Origin: Cupriavidus consociatus
Lineage (GTDB): Bacteria > Pseudomonadota > Gammaproteobacteria > Burkholderiales > Burkholderiaceae
Length of the DNA: 64,000 nt
Assembly (NCBI RefSeq): GCF_017814975.1
Contig: NZ_JAGIQA010000026.1
Span: 1 to 64,000, forward strand
Direction: 5' to 3'
In this document: positions 8,328-17,465 of the stretch, piece after piece
Layout of the letters: each line of letters begins with the position of its first letter
Position numbering within the stretch: the first letter of the stretch is position 1
Notes under the pieces: generated by a model
Database searches by the model: none
Told to the model about the DNA's origin: nothing
Seen by the model: only the letters and a program-made list of their open reading frames with translations
Position numbers and translations under genes: made by a program

Positions 8328-9436
8328 TGGCAAGCACTGCTGACCAGAACCTGGCCAACGCGCTGTGCCGCCGCCTGGGCATCCGCTACCCGGTGTTCGG
8401 GCTGGCGCACAGCATTGAAGTGGCCGCCGCCATTTCCAATGCGGGTGGACTCGGCGTCTATGCCGCGGCACGCGACGGCCCCAACGAACTGGCGCAAAAG
8501 CTGCGCGACCTGCGTGCGCTGTGCCCGGACGCGCCGGTGGGCGTGGACCTGCTGCTGCCTACCGCGCTGCCGGGCGTCTCCACCCCGGAAGATGTGAGCG
8601 CCGCGATTCCGGAAGGACATCGCCGCTTCGTCGACGGCCTGTTCGAGCGCTTCGACGTGCCGCCGGCCACGGCGGGCAACTTCTTCTCGCAATATGTGCG
8701 TTCGCAGGCCTTGTTCGAGGAGCAGGTCGCCGCCGTGGCGGAAAGCGAGGTGGAGGTGTTCGCAGCGGGAGTCGGCACGCCGGCAGACACCATCGCCAGG
8801 GTGCGCCGGGCCGGCAAGACCACCATGGCGCTGGTCGGCGCCGTCAAGCATGCGCGCAAGGCCATCGCAGCCGGCGTCGACGTGCTGGTCGCGCAGGGCT
8901 ATGACGCCGGCGGACATACCGGCACGATCGGCACCTTCACGCTGGTGCCGCAGATCATCGCGGCTGCCGAGGGACGCCCCGTGCTTGCCGCCGGGGGCAT
9001 CGGCGAAGGCAGCCAGATCGCCGCGGCGCTGGCGATGGGGGCGCAGGGCGCGTGGCTTGGCACCGTGTGGCTGGGCAGCGCCGAGCACCGGCTGCCGGCC
9101 GCGCTGACCGAGCGGCTGCTGTCCGCCGGCAGCGAAGACACGGTGATCACGCGCGCGCACAGCGGCAAGCCCTGCCGCGTGGTGCGCAGCGCCTTCTCCG
9201 ACGCGTGGGCGGCGGCCGATGCCCCGGCGCCGCTCGACATGCCCTACCAGCAGGCCCTGACCGGCCGGCTGCTGGCGGCGGTGGAAGAGCACGAGATCGC
9301 GCCGCTGATGTATGAGGCGGCGGGCCAGAGCGTTGCCTGGGTGAAGGAAGTCGAGCCCGTGGCGCGGATCATGGACCGGCTGGTGCGGCAGACGCGCCAG
9401 TCGCTCGATTGCCTGCGTCCATACCTGCCCGCCTGA
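8324..9436 (+). CDS. Nitronate monooxygenase / 2-nitropropane dioxygenase-like flavoprotein
   Basis: This encodes 370 residues of TIM-barrel FMN enzyme, with the family motifs GIRYPVFGLAH near the start, VLVAQGYDAGGHTGTIGTF (putative catalytic His region, near residue 200) and the FMN-phosphate region VLAAGGIGEGSQIAAALAMG. Its ATG overlaps the acyl-CoA dehydrogenase stop (ATGATGG), with TTGGAG upstream. Members of this COG2070 family oxidise alkyl nitronates, but close relatives are FabK-type enoyl reductases, so the reaction is not settled. In this operon it could process a nitro-acid or reduce a CoA-linked intermediate. Confidence 0.85.
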   Translation: MMASTADQNLANALCRRLGIRYPVFGLAHSIEVAAAISNAGGLGVYAAARDGPNELAQKLRDLRALCPDAPVGVDLLLPTALPGVSTPEDVSAAIPEGHRRFVDGLFERFDVPPATAGNFFSQYVRSQALFEEQVAAVAESEVEVFAAGVGTPADTIARVRRAGKTTMALVGAVKHARKAIAAGVDVLVAQGYDAGGHTGTIGTFTLVPQIIAAAEGRPVLAAGGIGEGSQIAAALAMGAQGAWLGTVWLGSAEHRLPAALTERLLSAGSEDTVITRAHSGKPCRVVRSAFSDAWAAADAPAPLDMPYQQALTGRLLAAVEEHEIAPLMYEAAGQSVAWVKEVEPVARIMDRLVRQTRQSLDCLRPYLPA

Positions 9437-9482
9437 CCGGCAGGCGCAAATATCGATACCGATACAAGTACGAGGAGACAGC

Positions 9483-10481
9483 ATGGACCGCCGAGCATTC
9501 GGAAGGACCGCGTTCCAGACCGCCCTGATGATGGCCGCGCCCGGCCTGTTGCCGGCGCTGGCACGCGCCAGCACCGGCCCGGGCAACTTCCCCGAGCGGC
9601 CGCTGCGCGCGGTCATCCCTTACCCGGCGGGCGGCGTGGTTGACGTCACGCTGCGCGCCGCGCTCGACCGCATGTCGCTCGACCTGCCGCAGCGCGTGGT
9701 CGTGGAAAACAAGCCGGGTGCAGATGGCCGCATCGGCATCGAGTTCGCCAGCCGCGCGCCGGCGGACGGCTACACGATGCTCGGCGTGACCCCGGTGCTG
9801 GCGGTGGCGCAGACGCTCTACCCCGACTCCGGCATCCGCGTGCAGAATTTCCGCGCCATCGGCTCGGTGGCCGCGGTGCCATCGGTATTCGTGGTGCACA
9901 ACGACGTCCCTGTGAAGACGCTGAAGGAGTTCGCGGCCTGGGCCAAGGCGCGGCCCGGCGCGGTCAACGTGCCGGTGCCGGGCGCCGGCAGCTCGCTGCA
10001 CCTGGCGCAGGAGCTGTTCTTCGAAGCCACCGGCGTGCGCGTGACCAATGTCGGCTACAAGGGCCAGCCGCCTTCGGTGCCGGACCTGGGACGCGGGCAG
10101 CTGCAGTTCGCGTTGGTGTCGCAGAACCTGGTGCTGCCGCTGATCCAGTCGAATCGCGTACGGCCGCTCGCCGTCAATGCCGCGCGGCGCACGCGCTCGC
10201 TGCCGGAGGTCCCGACCATCGCCGAGGCGGGCTATCCCGACGCGCTGGTGCGATCCTGGTATGGCCTGGCTGTCCACGCACGCACGGCGCCGGCCATCGT
10301 CGACTACCTCGGCGCCGCGCTGCAGGCGGCGATGGGCACCACCGACGTGCGCAACCGGCTCGCGGCGCTGGACGCGGAAGTGCTGCCGCTCGACGCCGGG
10401 CAGTTCGACCAGTTGCTGCAGGCCGAGGCAAAGCGCTGGGCAGCATTGATCAAGGCGCGCGACATCAAGGTGGACGCATGA
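9483..10481 (+). CDS. Bug/TctC-family periplasmic solute-binding protein
   Basis: This encodes 332 residues with an N-terminal export signal (MDRRAFGRTAFQTALMMAAP and on, cleavage probably after ALARA) and the family signature FPERPLRAVIPYPAGGVVDV, VVENKPGADGRIGIEFASRA and PADGYTMLGVTP. Bug proteins are very numerous in Bordetella and Cupriavidus and bind carboxylic acids for TctAB-type carriers or for sensing. No TctAB genes are nearby. Its stop overlaps the next start by four bases, tying it to the CoA transferase gene. It probably captures the acid that the operon degrades. Confidence 0.92.
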   Translation: MDRRAFGRTAFQTALMMAAPGLLPALARASTGPGNFPERPLRAVIPYPAGGVVDVTLRAALDRMSLDLPQRVVVENKPGADGRIGIEFASRAPADGYTMLGVTPVLAVAQTLYPDSGIRVQNFRAIGSVAAVPSVFVVHNDVPVKTLKEFAAWAKARPGAVNVPVPGAGSSLHLAQELFFEATGVRVTNVGYKGQPPSVPDLGRGQLQFALVSQNLVLPLIQSNRVRPLAVNAARRTRSLPEVPTIAEAGYPDALVRSWYGLAVHARTAPAIVDYLGAALQAAMGTTDVRNRLAALDAEVLPLDAGQFDQLLQAEAKRWAALIKARDIKVDA

Positions 10482-11707
10482 ACCAGACTTCGTTTGTGAA
10501 CGGCAACGGCAAGACCGAAGGCCCGCTCGCCGGGCTGCGCATCCTGGACATGGCTACGGTGCTGGCCGCGCCGCTCGCCTGCACGCTGTGCGCCGACATG
10601 GGCGCCGACGTGGTCAAGCTCGAGCTGCCCGACGGCAGCGATCCGCTGCGCGGCCTGGCACCCGTCAAGGACGGCCTGCCGCTCTACTGGAAAGTGGCCA
10701 ATCGCGGCAAGCGCGGCATCTCGCTCGACGTGCGGCAGCCCCAGGGGCGCGCGCTGTTCCTCAGGCTGCTGCCCGAATTCGACGTGCTGGTCGAGAACTT
10801 CCGCACCGGCACACTCGATCGCTGGGGCCTCGACGCCGAGACGTTGCGCGAGGCGAACCCGCGCCTGATCGTGCTGCGCCTGACTGGCTTCGGCCAGACC
10901 GGCCCGTATGCGTCGCGCGCCGGCTTCGCGCGCGTGTTTGAAGCCATGAGTGGCTTCACCAACCTTGCCGGCGAGCCGGGCGGTCCGCCGCTGCACATGA
11001 ACTATCCGGCCGGCGATGTGGTGGCCGGCCTGTTCGGCGCATTCGCCATCGCCACCGCGGCGGCGGAGCGCCGGCGCGATCCCGCCGCGCCCGGCCGGGA
11101 TATCGACCTGTCTGCCACCGAAGCGCTGTTCCGCCTGCTGGAGCCGCTCGCGGTGGAATACGAACAGCTCGGCCAGGTGCGCCAGCGCGCGGGCAACCTG
11201 GCCACGTACACGGCGCCGTCCAATATGTATGCGACCGCCGACGGCCATTGGGTCTCGATGGTGGCGTCGTCCAACCCGATCTTCCGGCGCCTGTGCGCGG
11301 CGATCGGCCGGCCGGAACTGGCGGAGGATGCGCGCTACGCCACCAACCCGGCGCGCGTGCGGCACCTCGACACGCTGGATGACGCGATCGGTGCCTGGTT
11401 CGCGGCGCACGACTACCGCGCCGTTGCCGCGGCGCTGGAAGCGCAGCAGATCCCCTTCAGCAAGATCTTCACCATCCAGGACATCCTGGAAGATCCGCAC
11501 TTCCGCGCGCGCGAGGCGATCGTGCGCCTGCCCGATCCCGATCTGGGCTCCGTTCCCGCGCCGTGCCACGTGCCGCGCTTCTCCGGCTACGAGCCCGCCG
11601 TGCCCCGAACCGGACCGTCAGTCGGCGAGCACAACGAAGAGATCTACGCCAGGGTCGGCCTGACCTGGCAAGACATGCAGGCGCTGCGCGCGGAAGGGGT
11701 GATATGA
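10478..11707 (+). CDS. CaiB/BaiF family (class III) CoA transferase
   Basis: This encodes 409 residues. GPLAGLRILDMATVLAAPLA and the following MGADVVKLELPDGSD match the class III CoA-transferase N-terminus, and VLVENFRTGTLDRWGLD and LRLTGFGQTGPYASRAGF are the next conserved blocks; a catalytic Asp is expected near the LDMATV/DIDLS region. It starts in ATGA overlapping the Bug gene stop. These enzymes move CoA between organic acids, here presumably to activate the operon substrate for the acyl-CoA dehydrogenase. Confidence 0.93.
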   Translation: MNQTSFVNGNGKTEGPLAGLRILDMATVLAAPLACTLCADMGADVVKLELPDGSDPLRGLAPVKDGLPLYWKVANRGKRGISLDVRQPQGRALFLRLLPEFDVLVENFRTGTLDRWGLDAETLREANPRLIVLRLTGFGQTGPYASRAGFARVFEAMSGFTNLAGEPGGPPLHMNYPAGDVVAGLFGAFAIATAAAERRRDPAAPGRDIDLSATEALFRLLEPLAVEYEQLGQVRQRAGNLATYTAPSNMYATADGHWVSMVASSNPIFRRLCAAIGRPELAEDARYATNPARVRHLDTLDDAIGAWFAAHDYRAVAAALEAQQIPFSKIFTIQDILEDPHFRAREAIVRLPDPDLGSVPAPCHVPRFSGYEPAVPRTGPSVGEHNEEIYARVGLTWQDMQALRAEGVI

Positions 11708-12087
11708 CCCCTCGCCGCTGGCGACGGCCCTTGCTCCGGCATGCTGTGCAGGGATCGCCGCGCTGCCAGCGTGGCGTTGTCGCCGCCTCGCTGAAATCCG
11801 CGCCGGAGGCCGCGCGATGCGGTGTGCGATGGGGTTGGAGTGACGGTGGCGCCCTTAACCGGACCCTTAACCGGACCCTTAACCGGAGTTTGTTGCGGCC
11901 ATACATCAATGCCGCCGTGTAAGAGTAATGCCGGCACCGCATCAGCGCTCGACCGACAGCGCAAAGTGAGCCCGCTGCCTAGACTGAGGGCTACCGCTGC
12001 CTCGCCGCCACGGTGGCGAGGCACGGTCCTAGCCGCGCCGGGCCCCTCCACTGCCGGCGCGTCCGACAACAACTCTGGAGGTTTTCC
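11708..12087. repeat. Intergenic region with three 12-bp tandem repeats (11852-11887)
   Basis: Between the CoA transferase and the small secreted protein there is no supported gene. CCCTTAACCGGA occurs three times in exact tandem at 11852-11863, 11864-11875 and 11876-11887. The unit is AT-richer than the surroundings and the copies have no drift, so copy number probably varies between strains. The rest of the 380 bp shows only the AACTCTGGAGG ribosome site of the next gene at its end. Confidence 0.8.
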
Positions 12088-12438
12088 ATGGATCCGAAAC
12101 AGCCCGCTCGCCTTCCCAAGATTGTCGGCGCGATTGCCGCCGGCCTGGCAGGCCTCAGCTGTGCCACCGTTTTCGCCCAGACCACGGCCGCGCCCGCGGC
12201 ACCCCCGGCCGGCGCGCAAGGCGTGCCGCCCGGCATGACCCAGATCGAACCGCCCAAGGACCCGCTGGTCGAGCGCCGCGAGGCACGCAAGCGCGCCTCC
12301 GACGAATACAAGGCGAAGAAGAAGGCCGCCAAGGGCGAGTACAAGGAAGAAGTCGGCGAGGCCAAGCAGGAGCGCAAGGTCGAGAACCAGGCCGCTGACG
12401 CAACGGCCCGCCAGGAAATGGCAGCGCCCAAGAAGTAG
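12088..12438 (+). CDS. Small secreted Lys/Glu-rich protein of unknown function
   Basis: This encodes 116 residues. A signal peptide is visible (IVGAIAAGLAGLSCATVFAQ, cleavage likely after VFA), followed by an Ala/Pro-rich linker and a highly charged segment (residues about 62-110) of Lys, Glu and Ala likely to form a single long helix. ATG 12088 follows CTGGAGG at a good distance, and a clear terminator follows the stop, so this is a genuine monocistronic gene. I do not recognise a named family. A periplasmic structural or stress-related role is only a guess. Confidence 0.78.
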   Translation: MDPKQPARLPKIVGAIAAGLAGLSCATVFAQTTAAPAAPPAGAQGVPPGMTQIEPPKDPLVERREARKRASDEYKAKKKAAKGEYKEEVGEAKQERKVENQAADATARQEMAAPKK

Positions 12439-12463
12439 CGGCATCGCTCAGCCACGTGAGTTC

Positions 12464-12494
12464 GATGGCCGGCGCAAGCCGGCCATCGTCTTTT
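12464..12494 (+). terminator. Rho-independent terminator after the small secreted protein gene
   Basis: GATGGCCGGC (12464-12473), loop GCAA and GCCGGCCATC (12478-12487) form a perfect 10-bp stem, followed by GTCTTTT. Confidence 0.9.
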
Positions 12495-12606
12495 CCCGCC
12501 CTTGACGCGTTGCGCATGTCTTCGCTGCCCTTCAGCAGCCAGCGCACCGGCCCGTGCTTGCAAGGCGGCGTATCGCGCCTAGACTCGATGTGGACAAGCC
12601 GCGCGC

Positions 12607-14181
12607 ATGCTTGCGCGGCTTGCACCCCGCGCCATGTCCGCTGCCCGCCCGTCCTTATGGTTGGCAGGCCTTCTTCTAGCCGGCCTGATGGGCCTGCTCG
12701 ACCTGCGCGCGCCCTCTGCCGTGGCGCAGCAAATGCCCGCTTCGCCGAAGCCGGCGCCCGCCGCGGCGGCACCGGCAGCTACCGCGCCGGCGAGCGAGGC
12801 GGCACCCGCCAAGCCACGTGGCCTGAGCCTTGCCAACAAGCCCCGTACCGGCGATTTCGACGTGATGCTCAAGAGCCGCGTCATCCGCGTGCTGGTGCCA
12901 TACAGCCGCACGCTTTACTTCAGCGACAAGGGGCGCGAGCGCGGACTGACCGCGGAGCTGGTGCGTAACTTCGAGCGCTACCTGAACAAGAAATACGCCG
13001 ACCAGCTCGGCAAGCGCCCGCTGACCGTCATCATTATCCCGACCACGCGCGATCGCCTGCTGCCCGATCTGATGGCCGGGCTTGGCGATATCGCGGCCGG
13101 CAACCTGACCGAGACCGAGAGCCGGCTCAAGCAGGTCGATTTCACCGCGCCGCGCGACCGCAAGCCGGTGCGCGAGCTGGTGGTCACCGGGCCGAAGGCA
13201 CCGGCGTTGCAGCGCCTTGACGACCTGGCCGGCAAGACCGTGCACGTACGGCGCGCCAGCAGCTATTTCGAAAGCCTGACCGTGCTGAACGACGGCCTGC
13301 GCCACGCCGGCAAGGCGCCGATGAAGCTGGTCATGCTGCCAGACGCGCTCGAAGACGAAGACGCGCTCGAGATGCTCAACGCGGGCGTGCTGCAGATCGT
13401 GGTGGTAGACGACTGGAAGGCCGTGATGTGGGCGCAGATCCTGCCGAACATCAAGGTCCGCGATGACCTCGCCGTGCGCGAAGGCGGCTATGTCGGCTGG
13501 GCCTTCCGCAAGAACAGCCCGCAGCTGCGGCAGGCGATCGAGGACTTCTACGTCAACTATGTCAAGAAGCAGGGCGTGGCGGAGTACCTGCTCAAGCAGT
13601 CCATGCAGCGCGTCAAGCAGATCAAGAACAACACCGACGATGCCGAGTACAAGCGCTTCCAGCAGACTATCGCCTTCTTCGAGAAGTACGGCAAGGACTA
13701 TGGCTTCGACCCGCTGATGCTGGCCGCGCAGGGCTTCCAGGAGTCGCAGCTGAACCAGGAGGCGCGCAGCCATGTCGGCGCGGTCGGCATCATGCAGATC
13801 ATGCCGGCGACCGGCAAGGAGCTGGATGTCGGCAATATCCGGATGACCGAGGCCAACATCCACGCCGGTGCCAAGTACATGGACCGGCTGATGACGAAGT
13901 ACTTCCCCGACGCGCATTTCTCGGACTCGAACCGGCCGCTGTTCGCCTTTGCCAGCTATAACGCCGGGCCGGGCAATATCGCCAAGATGCGCAAGGAAGC
14001 GGCGGCGCGGGGGCTGGATCCCGACAAGTGGTTCAACAATGTCGAGATCGTGGTGGCGGAGAAGATCGGCATCGAGACCACCACCTACGTGCGCAACATC
14101 TTCAAGTACTACGCGGCGTACCGGCTCATGCAGGACATGCAGGCGGCACGCGAGCGCGCGCTCAAGGAGGTACGGAAATAG
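12607..14181 (+). CDS. MltF-like membrane-bound lytic murein transglycosylase
   Basis: This encodes 524 residues: an N-terminal hydrophobic signal segment (about residues 16-40), a Pro/Ala linker, a solute-binding-protein-3-like domain (about 85-325) and a C-terminal SLT domain (about 360-515). The SLT motif AAQGFQESQLNQ gives the catalytic Glu379, followed by GAVGIMQIMPATG and FASYNAGPGNI. This two-domain order is that of MltF, which cleaves peptidoglycan to 1,6-anhydromuropeptides at the envelope. No good ribosome site precedes the ATG at 12607; the Met at 12634 is an alternative start. It appears monocistronic. Confidence 0.9.
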   Translation: MLARLAPRAMSAARPSLWLAGLLLAGLMGLLDLRAPSAVAQQMPASPKPAPAAAAPAATAPASEAAPAKPRGLSLANKPRTGDFDVMLKSRVIRVLVPYSRTLYFSDKGRERGLTAELVRNFERYLNKKYADQLGKRPLTVIIIPTTRDRLLPDLMAGLGDIAAGNLTETESRLKQVDFTAPRDRKPVRELVVTGPKAPALQRLDDLAGKTVHVRRASSYFESLTVLNDGLRHAGKAPMKLVMLPDALEDEDALEMLNAGVLQIVVVDDWKAVMWAQILPNIKVRDDLAVREGGYVGWAFRKNSPQLRQAIEDFYVNYVKKQGVAEYLLKQSMQRVKQIKNNTDDAEYKRFQQTIAFFEKYGKDYGFDPLMLAAQGFQESQLNQEARSHVGAVGIMQIMPATGKELDVGNIRMTEANIHAGAKYMDRLMTKYFPDAHFSDSNRPLFAFASYNAGPGNIAKMRKEAAARGLDPDKWFNNVEIVVAEKIGIETTTYVRNIFKYYAAYRLMQDMQAARERALKEVRK

Positions 14182-14221
14182 CGGCCGCCGGCACTTGCCG
14201 TGCGCGCGGCGCCGGACGCAC

Positions 14222-14509
14222 TCACTCAGCCAGGCCGCTCGCGTCGATGTAGCCGAGCGCTTCGGTGACCGCGCGCCGCGCCTTGAGCACGTAGCAGACC
14301 TTGCGTTCCTGGATCGACAGCGCCAGCACTTCGGCCTGCACCAGTTCCTGGAACAGGTGCCCGGCGCGCGCCAGGCTGACCTTCGCGATGTGGGCCAGGT
14401 CGGCCGCGGGCAGCCCCTTCTCGCCCGCGTCGAGCAGCGCGCGGCACACGCGGGCCCGCGCGGGCTCCGTCATCAGGGCAAGGGTTAGGGTACTTTCCTG
14501 GGTCTCCAT
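14222..14509 (-). CDS. ArsR-like winged-helix transcriptional regulator
   Basis: This encodes 95 residues. MTEPARARVCRALLDAGEKG and LPAADLAHIAKVSLARAGHL, then a beta wing (VLALSIQERKVCYVLK), match the ArsR/SmtB winged HTH used on small dimeric repressors. The conserved metal-binding Cys pair (CVC) of ArsR is not present in helix 3, so metal sensing is not implied. ATG 14509 follows GAGGTGTGG; the longer frame upstream lacks a ribosome site. It lies downstream of iorB on the same strand after 216 bp, so it may regulate or merely trail that operon. Confidence 0.8.
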   Translation of the reverse strand: METQESTLTLALMTEPARARVCRALLDAGEKGLPAADLAHIAKVSLARAGHLFQELVQAEVLALSIQERKVCYVLKARRAVTEALGYIDASGLAE

Positions 14510-14725
14510 GGCCACACCTCGAACGTCCGGCGCGCCAGCCCGTCGCCAGTCGGCGGCCGGGCGGCGCAGTGTCTCCACGTTCTACGCGGCCCGGCGCGCA
14601 AACGCAATAGGGTGCAGCCATGCAGGCGCCAACACTGGTGCGATAACAACATGCGCACCCGCCAGCCGCGTTCGGGGGATGCGCCTGCGCGGCGCCCGTG
14701 TTGGGGCGCCACGCCACGCCTTCCG

Positions 14726-16975
14726 TCAGGCCAGCACGAACGGCAATTGCCGCTGCCGCTTGCCGGTCAGCCGGAACAGCGCATTCGCCACCGCGGGCGC
14801 GATCGGCGGCACGCCCGGCTCGCCCAGGCCCGTGGGGTTGTCCTGCGATGGCACGAAGAACACATCCACCACCGGAGCATCGGTGATGCGCGGCGGCGGG
14901 AAGTCGGTGAAATTGCTGTTCTTCACGGCGCCATTCTCGATCTCGATGGCAAACCCCGGCTTCGTCATCGCCAGCCCGAACACACAGCCGCCCTGGATCT
15001 GGGCTTCGGCGGACAGCGGGTTAACCACGCGATTGGCATGCACGCCGGCGGTCACGCGGTGCACGCGTGGCTCGCCCTTCACCAGCGACACGTCGACCAC
15101 ATAGGCCACCACGGTGCTGAACGACTCGTGGACCGCCACGCCCCACGCATGCCCCTTGGGCAGCTTGCGCTTGCCGTAGCCGGACTTGTCCACCGCCAGC
15201 TGCAGCGCGGCGCGATGGCGCGCGTGCTTCTTCTCGTCGAGGCGCGCCAGCCGGAACGCCACCGGGTCCTGCTTCGCGGCGGCGGCCATTTCATCGGCCA
15301 GTGTTTCCTTGACGAAGGCGGTATGCGTGTTGCCGACTGAGCGCCACCACAGCACCGGCACATCCACCTGCGGGTGGTGCACCGACATCTGCAGCGGCAG
15401 GTCATAGTCGTTCTCGACGATGCCCTCGGTCATGGTCGCATCGACGCCGTTCTTGACCATAAAGGGCTCGAACGGCGTGCCCTTCAGGATCGACTGACCG
15501 ACCACGGTGTGCTGCCAGCCCACCACCTTGCCTTGCGCATCGAAGCCGATGCGCGCGCGGTGCAGATGCAGCGGACGGTAGTAGCCGCCGCGGATATCGT
15601 CCTCGCGGCTCCACACCACCTTGAGCGGCTCGGCATGCCCCGCGGCCACCCAGGCCTTGAGCACGTTGGCCGCTTCGACGACGTAGTCGGAGGTCGGTAC
15701 CGCGCGCCGGCCGAAGCCGCCGCCGGCCATCATGGTGTTGAGCGCCACCTTGTCGGGCGGCAGGCCCAGCGTGCGCGCGATCGCGGCCTGGTCTACGGTC
15801 TGGAACTGCGACCCCACCCATACCTTGACCGCCTGCAGCTTGCCGCCCTGCACGTCGGGCTGCAGCGTGCAGTTTAGGGGCTCCATCGGCGCGTGCGCGA
15901 GGTACGGGAAGCGGAACTCCGCATCGACCTTGCGCGCGGCACCGTTGATGGCCGCATTGATATCGCCTTCGCCAGCGCGCGCCACCGTACCCGGCTGCGC
16001 GGCCAGCTTCGCATACTCGTCGAACAGCGCCTGCGACGACACTTTGGAGCCCGCGTCTTCCCACTGGATCTCCAGCGCATCGCGGCCCATCCTGGCCGGC
16101 CAGTAGCCGCTGCCGACCACCGCCACGCCGGTGCCGCCGCGATCGACCGGCACCTGCATCACGCCATGCACGCCCTGCACCGCGCGCGCCTTGTCGGCGT
16201 TAAATGACTTCACCTTGCCGCCAAAGCGCGGCGGCCGCGCGACCACGGCCACCACCATCTTGTCGAGCTTCGTGTCGATGCCGAATGGCGTGGTCGCCGC
16301 CATCTTGCCGCGCGCGTCGAGCCGCTGCGTGGGCTTGCCGACGATGCGGAACTGCGCCGGGTCTTTCAGGGTGACCCGCTGCGGCACCGGCAGCTCCATC
16401 GCCGCCGGCGCCAGTTCGCCGAAGGTGGCGCGATGGCTGCCGGAGGTGAGGACCCCCTGCTCGACCTTGACGCTGGCCGGATCGACCTTCCATTTCTGCG
16501 CGGCGGCAGTCACCAGCATGGCGCGGGCACGCGCGCCCAGCTCGCGGTACTGCTGGAACGAGTGGTTCAGCGCGGTCGAGCCGCCGGTCATCTGCATGCC
16601 GAAGGCGGGATCCTTGTACGCGTCGCCTGCCGGGGCCAGCGTCGCGCGCACATTGCGCCAGTCTGCGTCCAGTTCTTCCGCCAGCGCCATCGGCAGCGCG
16701 GTATGCACGCCCTGGCCGAACTCTAGCCGGTTCACCGCCACCGTGACGGTGTTGTCCGGCGCGATGATCAGGAACGCCTGCGGCGGCGGTGCCTTGGACC
16801 TGCCCGCTTCCTGCGCCTGCGCCAGCGGGGCCACGCCCAGCGCCAGCCCGCCCCCGGCCAGGCCGGTGAGTTTCAGGAAACCGCGGCGGCTGAGCGTGGC
16901 GATGCCACCGCCTTGCGCCGCGCCGTCGTTGCTGCCCTGGCCACCGGCCAGTGCTTCAATGCCTCGGATTCGCAT
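14726..16975 (-). CDS. Molybdenum hydroxylase large subunit (IorB-like, xanthine dehydrogenase family)
   Basis: This encodes 749 residues. A Tat signal is visible at residues 29-53 (SRRGFLKLTGLAGGGLALGV), so the enzyme is periplasmic. Molybdopterin-binding blocks MMAGGGFGRRAVPTSDYVVE, NRLEFGQGVHTALPMALAEE and the C-terminal GLGEPGVPPIAPAVANAL with the catalytic Glu are present. It follows the 2Fe-2S subunit gene by 16 bp with AGGAGG before its ATG. IorAB-type enzymes hydroxylate N-heterocycles or oxidise aldehydes and pass electrons to cytochrome c; a diheme cytochrome gene lies about 2 kb away. The substrate is unknown. Confidence 0.93.
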   Translation of the reverse strand: MRIRGIEALAGGQGSNDGAAQGGGIATLSRRGFLKLTGLAGGGLALGVAPLAQAQEAGRSKAPPPQAFLIIAPDNTVTVAVNRLEFGQGVHTALPMALAEELDADWRNVRATLAPAGDAYKDPAFGMQMTGGSTALNHSFQQYRELGARARAMLVTAAAQKWKVDPASVKVEQGVLTSGSHRATFGELAPAAMELPVPQRVTLKDPAQFRIVGKPTQRLDARGKMAATTPFGIDTKLDKMVVAVVARPPRFGGKVKSFNADKARAVQGVHGVMQVPVDRGGTGVAVVGSGYWPARMGRDALEIQWEDAGSKVSSQALFDEYAKLAAQPGTVARAGEGDINAAINGAARKVDAEFRFPYLAHAPMEPLNCTLQPDVQGGKLQAVKVWVGSQFQTVDQAAIARTLGLPPDKVALNTMMAGGGFGRRAVPTSDYVVEAANVLKAWVAAGHAEPLKVVWSREDDIRGGYYRPLHLHRARIGFDAQGKVVGWQHTVVGQSILKGTPFEPFMVKNGVDATMTEGIVENDYDLPLQMSVHHPQVDVPVLWWRSVGNTHTAFVKETLADEMAAAAKQDPVAFRLARLDEKKHARHRAALQLAVDKSGYGKRKLPKGHAWGVAVHESFSTVVAYVVDVSLVKGEPRVHRVTAGVHANRVVNPLSAEAQIQGGCVFGLAMTKPGFAIEIENGAVKNSNFTDFPPPRITDAPVVDVFFVPSQDNPTGLGEPGVPPIAPAVANALFRLTGKRQRQLPFVLA

Positions 16976-16991
16976 GATCGGTTCCTCCTGT

Positions 16992-17465
16992 TCAGGCCAA
17001 CGAGGCCAGCGCGCGCGCGGCGTCCTTGATCGCCGCGCGGATGCGCTGGTACGTGCCGCAGCGGCACAGGTTGCCGGCCATGGCCTGGTCGATGTCAGCG
17101 TCGGTGGGGCGCGGCTTGCTGCGCAGCAGGCCGATGGCGCTCATCACCTGCCCGTTCTGGCAGTAACCGCATTGCGCGACATCGTGCTGGATCCACGCGT
17201 CGAGCACGGCGCGGCCGACCTTGTCGGTGTCCACGCCTTCGATGGTGGTGATACTGGCGCCGGCGGCGGCGGAAACCGGCGTCACGCAGCTGCGCGTCGC
17301 CTGGCCATTGACATGCACAGTGCAGGCACCGCACGCGGCGATGCCGCAGCCGAACTTGGTGCCGGTCATGTCAAGGTTGTCACGCAGCGCCCACAGCAGC
17401 GGCGTGGACGGATCCACGTCGACCGTGCGGGTCTTGCCGTTGACGTTGATGTTGAGGGTGGTCAT
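16992..17465 (-). CDS. 2Fe-2S subunit of molybdenum hydroxylase (IorA-like)
   Basis: This encodes 157 residues carrying both [2Fe-2S] clusters of the xanthine oxidase family: a plant-ferredoxin motif (KFGCGIAACGACTVHVNG plus a later Cys in RSCVTP) and the C-terminal motif CGYCQNGQVMSAIGLL with GNLCRCGTYQRIRAAI. The ATG at 17465 is preferred because AAGGAG lies 9 bases upstream. It is the small electron-transfer partner of the adjacent IorB-like subunit. It has no signal of its own and would be co-exported with the Tat-borne large subunit. Confidence 0.95.
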   Translation of the reverse strand: MTTLNINVNGKTRTVDVDPSTPLLWALRDNLDMTGTKFGCGIAACGACTVHVNGQATRSCVTPVSAAAGASITTIEGVDTDKVGRAVLDAWIQHDVAQCGYCQNGQVMSAIGLLRSKPRPTDADIDQAMAGNLCRCGTYQRIRAAIKDAARALASLA

